The notes beneath the pieces were generated by a model. The model made no database searches and was not told the DNA's origin. It was given only the letters and a program-made list of their open reading frames with translations. The translations under genes and the position numbers were made by a program. This document shows, one piece after another, positions 14,878 through 17,329 of a DNA stretch of 17,329 nt (position 1 is the first letter of the stretch; the number at the start of each line of letters is the position of its first letter). Source of the DNA: SLJK01 sp964567295 (GTDB lineage Bacteria > Bacillota > Dethiobacteria > DTU022 > UBA8154). Location of the stretch: the NCBI GenBank assembly GCA_964567295.1, contig CAZMLU010000034.1, forward strand, positions 1 to 17,329, read 5' to 3'.

Positions 14878-14889
14878 ACTGATCTTGGC

Positions 14890-14917
14890 ATAAATAAAAA
14901 TAACTATAAATAAAAAT
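14890..14917. repeat. AT-rich direct repeat
   Basis: ATAAATAAAAAT occurs exactly twice, at 14890-14901 and 14906-14917, a 16-base period. It sits between the divergent transcription units and upstream of the minus-strand -10, where an UP-element-like or bent segment would act. This is a pattern observation only. Confidence 0.5.
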
Positions 14918-15062
14918 CTTTATTAGACTTGTTATAAATAATGAAATGGCCAAGGTTTTTCTGTGGTAAAGCGCTCTACGCAGAGAAAGATTCTCATTAT
15001 CATATTAAATTGAATTTTATCACCCCTGGACGTTTCTCACGGGTGCAAACAGGTCAAAATTG

Positions 15063-15094
15063 TAATTGACATATGCTCATTAAAGGTTTACTAT
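15063..15094 (+). promoter_or_regulatory. Sigma-A promoter with embedded TAATTGACATATG motif
   Basis: TTGACA (15066-15071), a 17-base spacer and TACTAT (15089-15094) make a near-consensus promoter, starting transcription near 15101, about 75 bases before the nifX-like gene. The -35 is inside TAATTGACATATG (15063-15075), which recurs twice upstream of the MOSC gene. A degenerate right arm (CATTA, 15078-15082) suggests an operator overlapping the -35. It probably drives the nifX-like, iscU-like and codY genes together. Confidence 0.65.
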
Positions 15095-15176
15095 TAAAAA
15101 GAATGAAAGTACATAATTAATGAAACTAGATAATAATTAAAAAAGGTGCAATACTTAAAAGAAAGGAGCTGAAAAA

Positions 15177-15566
15177 TTGACTATTGCAGTCTGTTCTCAA
15201 GGATCAGAAGTTGATTCCACGGTGGACCAACGTTTCGGGCGTTGCGCTTATTTTGTTTTAATTGATCCTAATAGTGAGCAATTTGAGTCTATTATTAATC
15301 CCGCTCTTGATGCAGGTGGTGGCGCAGGCGTTCAGGCGGCGCAGTTGTTAGGGAATAAAGGAGTAGAGGTAGTTCTGGTCGGAAACATTGGACCAAAGGC
15401 TATTTCCGTTTTCAATGCTGCAAATATAAATGTTTATACAGAAATACAAGATACAGTAGAAAAAACCATGGCTTTGTACCAAGAAGGCAAGTTAAAACTC
15501 CTCTCAGAGCCCACTGTTTCCTCTCATTTTGGTTTCAGGCAGGGCGGGGGAAGTAGATGGCGGTAA
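15177..15566 (+). CDS. NifX/NifB-type dinitrogenase iron-molybdenum cofactor family protein
   Basis: This is a 129-aa single-domain protein of the Nitro_FeMo-Co family (PF02579), which includes the cofactor carrier NifX and the C-terminal part of NifB. It begins MTIAVCSQGSEVDSTVDQRF, then GRCAYFVLIDP, GGGAGVQAAQLLGNKGVEVV and GNIGPKAISVFNAANINVY, the standard ribonuclease-H-like fold pattern. Stand-alone members are common in anaerobes that do not fix nitrogen and are presumed to carry metal or Fe-S clusters; no nif structural genes are here. The C-terminal tail HFGFRQGGGSRWR is Gly/Arg-rich. The start is TTG15177 with AAAGGAG at 15162-15168. It is the first gene of the unit leading to the iscU-like gene (60-base gap) and codY. 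Confidence 0.9.
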   Translation: MTIAVCSQGSEVDSTVDQRFGRCAYFVLIDPNSEQFESIINPALDAGGGAGVQAAQLLGNKGVEVVLVGNIGPKAISVFNAANINVYTEIQDTVEKTMALYQEGKLKLLSEPTVSSHFGFRQGGGSRWR

Positions 15567-15626
15567 ATCTTTAAAAAATGAAAAGGTTGATTGAACAAAG
15601 CAAATTATTTTTGTGAGGGTGGTTAT

Positions 15627-16004
15627 ATGTATGCTGAGAAAGTACTCGAACATTTTTCAAATCCTCGCAATGTAGGCAATATACCTGATGCTGACGGTGT
15701 AGGAGCCATTGGCGATCCTTCCTGCGGGGATTATCTGTGTATAAATATCAAAGTGGAAGATGAGCGTATCTCTGATATTAAGTTCCAAATCTATGGCTGT
15801 CCGGCAGCCATAGCTACCAGTAGCGTGTTGACGGAATTGGCTAAGGGTAAGAGCCTCGACGAGGCTTTAAAAATAAAGGATCTTGATGTTCTTGAGGCGC
15901 TGGGTGGACTTCCAGATCCAAAAGTTCATTGTTCTAATCTCGGGGCAGGAGCACTGCACCGGGCTATATTTGATTACAGAGAGCGTTTTAAAGAGAAGAC
16001 ATAA
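15627..16004 (+). CDS. iscU: IscU/NifU N-terminal type iron-sulfur cluster scaffold
   Basis: This 125-aa scaffold protein assembles Fe-S clusters before transfer to apoproteins. All usual ligands are present: Cys33 and Asp35 (PSCGDYL), Cys58 (YGCPAAIATSS), and His101-Cys102 (VHCSNLGAGAL). There is no C-terminal Nfu domain, so it is IscU-like rather than full NifU. The open frame extends upstream to TTG15591, but ATG15627 is chosen because GAGGGTGG (15615-15622) precedes it and MYAEKVLEHFSNPRNVGNI matches the family start. No cysteine desulfurase is adjacent. The GCPAAIA variant is typical of clostridial IscU-like proteins. codY starts 51 bases after its stop. Confidence 0.92.
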   Translation: MYAEKVLEHFSNPRNVGNIPDADGVGAIGDPSCGDYLCINIKVEDERISDIKFQIYGCPAAIATSSVLTELAKGKSLDEALKIKDLDVLEALGGLPDPKVHCSNLGAGALHRAIFDYRERFKEKT

Positions 16005-16018
16005 GGAAGAGTTAAAAA

Positions 16019-16096
16019 ATGCTTGATGATTTAAAAAGAAAGAAGGAGCGGAAATATGATAGCTTCCCCAATGCTGGAAAAGACACGTCTTATTAA
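16019..16096 (+). CDS. Possible 25-residue ORF overlapping the codY start
   Basis: ATG16019 follows AAGGAAGAG (16003-16011) at a good 7-base distance. The frame encodes a basic peptide (MLDDLKRKKERKY then DSFPNAGKDTSY) ending at TAA 16094-16096, 40 bases inside codY in another frame. It contains the codY ribosome site, so its translation could affect codY initiation. I know of no family for it, and it may be chance. Confidence 0.2.
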   Translation: MLDDLKRKKERKYDSFPNAGKDTSY

Positions 16097-16835
16097 TAAA
16101 ATTCTTCAACAAGGTGAAGGCAAATACGTTGATTATGCAGAGATTGCCAGAGCACTCAAAGATATTATTAAGGCTAACGTATATATAGTGGACACTGAAG
16201 GTGGTATTTTGGGATATGCTTTTGTTGATGAATACGAGTGTGAAATCATGATTGACCAGGTTCTTAATAAAGAGTTTTTCCCTGAAAAGTATAACCAGTT
16301 TCTTTTGCGAGATAATGAATTACGAGATAATTTAAAACAGAAAAGTCACAGGTGTGCTTTTTTAGAGGGAACGGAATGTATGTTTACAGGTAAATTAGTT
16401 ACAGTCATACCAATTCTTGGTGGTGGGGAGCGCTTGGGCACCTTATTGTTGGCCCGGTTTGATGAGGTTTTTGAGCCTGAAGATCTGGTTCTTTCCGAGA
16501 CAGGGGCAACGGTTGTAGGTATGGAGATATTGCGTTTTAAAGTGGAAAAATCAAAAGAGGAAGTGCGCCAACAGGAAATTATCAAGTTGGCTATAAGTAC
16601 TCTTTCTTATTCTGAGTATGAGGCAATCGAACAGATTTTTAAAGAACTGCAAGGCGAAAAGGGCCTGTTGGTTGCCAGTAAAATTGCTGACCAAATGGGC
16701 ATTACCCGCTCAGTAATCGTCAATGCTCTACGCAAGCTTGAAAGTGCCGGCGTGATAGAATCACGGTCGTTAGGGATGAAAGGAACCTATATAGAGGTAA
16801 TAAATCCTTTTCTTTATGAACACCTGGGTGTATAG
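16056..16835 (+). CDS. codY: GTP- and branched-chain-amino-acid-sensing global regulator CodY
   Basis: CodY binds GTP and Ile/Leu/Val when nutrients are plentiful and then represses (sometimes activates) many metabolic genes. The 259-aa length equals that of B. subtilis CodY. The N-terminal GAF sensor domain covers about residues 1-155 (ILQQGEGKYVDYAEIARALK, NVYIVDTEGGILGYAF, FTGKLVTVIPILGGGERLGT). The C-terminal winged helix is near 200-250, with the almost invariant ITRSVIVNALRKLESAGVIE and SRSLGMKGTYIEVIN. AAGGAG at 16043-16048 precedes ATG16056. Gene context is unusual: CodY commonly lies after topA/xerC/hslUV or near flagellar genes, but here it follows a NifX-like and an IscU-like gene, probably in one transcript. 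No clear CodY box (AATTTTCWGAAAATT) was found in the window, so autoregulation is not supported by eye. Confidence 0.96.
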   Translation: MIASPMLEKTRLINKILQQGEGKYVDYAEIARALKDIIKANVYIVDTEGGILGYAFVDEYECEIMIDQVLNKEFFPEKYNQFLLRDNELRDNLKQKSHRCAFLEGTECMFTGKLVTVIPILGGGERLGTLLLARFDEVFEPEDLVLSETGATVVGMEILRFKVEKSKEEVRQQEIIKLAISTLSYSEYEAIEQIFKELQGEKGLLVASKIADQMGITRSVIVNALRKLESAGVIESRSLGMKGTYIEVINPFLYEHLGV

Positions 16836-16837
16836 AA

Positions 16838-16860
16838 CTTGGATATGCATATTTTCCAAG
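16838..16860 (+). terminator. Weak stem-loop after codY
   Basis: CTTGGA (16838-16843) and TCCAAG (16855-16860) form a 6-bp stem whose loop includes the palindrome ATATGCATAT. No immediate T-run follows; CTTTTT comes about 15 bases later. It could end the codY transcript but is not a classical terminator. Confidence 0.3.
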
Positions 16861-16885
16861 GCGAAAAGGCACAAAGCTTTTTAAT

Positions 16886-16917
16886 ATAATTGACATATGT
16901 GCAATTAATGGTATAGA
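16886..16917 (+). promoter_or_regulatory. Promoter/operator of the MOSC gene, motif copy 1
   Basis: TTGACA (16890-16895), a 16-base spacer and TATAGA (16912-16917) form a promoter about 100 bases before the MOSC gene; TAGAAT at 16914 with an 18-base spacer is an alternative -10. The -35 lies in TAATTGACATATG (16887-16899). With CAATTA at 16902-16907 this makes a nearly symmetric 21-base element centred on CATATG, which looks like a dimer binding site. Confidence 0.6.
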
Positions 16918-16920
16918 ATA

Positions 16921-16935
16921 ATAATTGACATATGT
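16921..16935 (+). repeat. Second copy of the ATAATTGACATATGT motif
   Basis: This is an exact 15-base copy of 16886-16900, displaced by 35 bases. No good -10 follows at normal spacing, and it covers the predicted start of transcription from the first promoter, so it fits an operator better than a second promoter. Confidence 0.6.
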
Positions 16936-17015
16936 TTAATATATTTCTCGATAGAAAAACTATGCGTAAAATAACAGCTTATATTAAACCATTTTTTTAA
17001 GGAAGTGAAAACCAG

Positions 17016-17329
17016 ATGTCTCAAGCATATATTAAGGCTGTTTGTTTATCTGATAAGCGAGGTGTCCCCAAAAAAACCGTGCAAGAAGGCCACCTGAAAA
17101 ATGCTTATGGGTTGGTAGGTGATGCCCATGCAGGTAGGGGGGATAAAGAGGTAAGTATATTATTAAGCCAATATCTCACGTCCGTCAAAAACAGCCTGGG
17201 CATGAACCCTGAGCCGGGAAGCTTTGCGGAAAACCTGCTGGTAGATGGAATGGAAGAAGAAAAAATAGCAATAGGAACAGTTCTACAAATTGGAGAGGCT
17301 GTTCTGGAAGTAGAAAGTATCGGAAAAGA
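17016..17329 (+). CDS. MOSC-domain protein (3' truncated by window)
   Basis: The 104 visible residues match the start of a stand-alone MOSC (molybdenum cofactor sulfurase C-terminal) domain: MSQAYIKAVCLSDKRGVPKK, GLVGDAHAGRGDKEVSILL, GSFAENLLVDGM, IAIGTVLQIGEAVLEVESIGK. In this family the next residues normally include the conserved cysteine (IGKxCH) that carries sulfur; it lies just beyond the edge, so activity cannot be judged. Related clostridial proteins are often next to or fused with MogA/MoaB and act in molybdopterin or sulfur delivery. ATG17016 has AAGGAAGTG (16999-17007) upstream. The gene has its own promoter with two TAATTGACATATG copies, linking its control to the nifX-like operon. 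Confidence 0.88.
   Translation, partial: MSQAYIKAVCLSDKRGVPKKTVQEGHLKNAYGLVGDAHAGRGDKEVSILLSQYLTSVKNSLGMNPEPGSFAENLLVDGMEEEKIAIGTVLQIGEAVLEVESIGK

Larger units (their letters stand above)
14669..15176. other. Divergent intergenic region between serC and the nifX-like gene
   Basis: This 508-base gap holds no convincing gene. By hand count, 14701-14780 is about 60% GC while 14871-14950 is about 20% GC, so it is two different pieces. The serC-side piece has two inverted repeats, the middle has an AT-rich direct repeat and a minus-strand -10, and the right end has a strong plus-strand promoter. A 42-codon frame at 14941-15069 has no ribosome site and overlaps that promoter. Confidence 0.7.

Noticed and set aside
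14982..14994. Short palindrome GAGAA-AGA-TTCTC
   Set aside because: A single 5-bp inverted repeat with no second copy and no linked promoter; too short to call an operator.
14988..15002. Fur-box-like sequence AGATTCTCATTATCA
   Set aside because: The right half matches the Fur heptamer exactly, but the left half matches only 4 of 7, and it lies about 65 bases upstream of the promoter. Not distinguishable from chance in AT-rich DNA.
15021..15045. Inverted repeat CACCC...GGGTG before the nifX-like promoter
   Set aside because: Only a 5-bp stem with a 15-base loop, no T-run, and upstream of the promoter, so neither terminator nor leader structure is supported.
14941..15069. 42-codon open frame in the serC/nifX-like intergenic region (starts MKWPRFFCGKALYAEKDSHY)
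   Set aside because: No ribosome site before the ATG, no recognisable family, and its end overlaps the strong TTGACA promoter element. Likely chance.
15591..15626. N-terminal extension of the IscU-like frame from TTG15591
   Set aside because: No ribosome site before the TTG, and family members start at the sequence following ATG15627, which has a good GAGGGTGG site.

Overview
The window (about 43% GC by eye) looks like chromosomal DNA from an anaerobic Firmicute of class Clostridia, broadly Peptococcaceae/Syntrophomonadaceae-like. The reasons are the gene order maf-radC-mreBCD-mrdA-rodA, the paired radical-SAM/DUF2344 genes next to RNase G, a clear CodY, strong AGGAGG-type ribosome sites, frequent TTG/GTG starts, and several oxygen-sensitive protein families (radical SAM, a NifX-like protein, an IscU-like scaffold). 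No rRNA, tRNA, CRISPR array, insertion sequence or phage gene was seen.

Layout. (1) Bases 1-6986, plus strand: the 3' end of an unidentified gene, then a tightly packed cell-shape operon: Maf nucleotide pyrophosphatase, RadC, MreB, MreC, MreD, penicillin-binding protein 2 and RodA. Together these form the elongasome that inserts lateral-wall peptidoglycan. (2) Bases 6994-12274, plus strand: a TIGR03960-type radical SAM protein, its DUF2344 partner, RNase G, a TIGR02495-type (NrdG-like) radical SAM activase, and a small 4-oxalocrotonate tautomerase-like protein. (3) Bases 12335-14668, minus strand: serC followed by an aspB-type aminotransferase, convergent with region 2; both are PLP enzymes of amino-acid synthesis. 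(4) Bases 14669-15176: a 508-base divergent intergenic region, GC-rich and structured on the serC side and very AT-rich in the middle. It carries a good sigma-A promoter for region 5. (5) Bases 15177-17329, plus strand: a NifX/NifB-type cofactor-binding protein, an IscU/NifU-like Fe-S scaffold, CodY, then a separately promoted MOSC-domain gene cut by the window edge.

Regions 1-3 are conserved housekeeping genes, with some expected neighbours missing (minCDE after mrdA; rplU-rpmA after rng). The most unusual part is region 5. The global GTP/branched-chain-amino-acid sensor CodY sits inside a metal-cofactor gene set. A 13-base sequence, TAATTGACATATG, occurs three times, once at the promoter of the nifX-like gene and twice upstream of the MOSC gene, which suggests that both units share a regulator. 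Other points worth checking are a radC gene with a perfect ribosome site but no ATG/GTG/TTG where the family's N-terminus begins (an ACG lies there), a possible structured serC leader, and a small ORF overlapping the start of codY.
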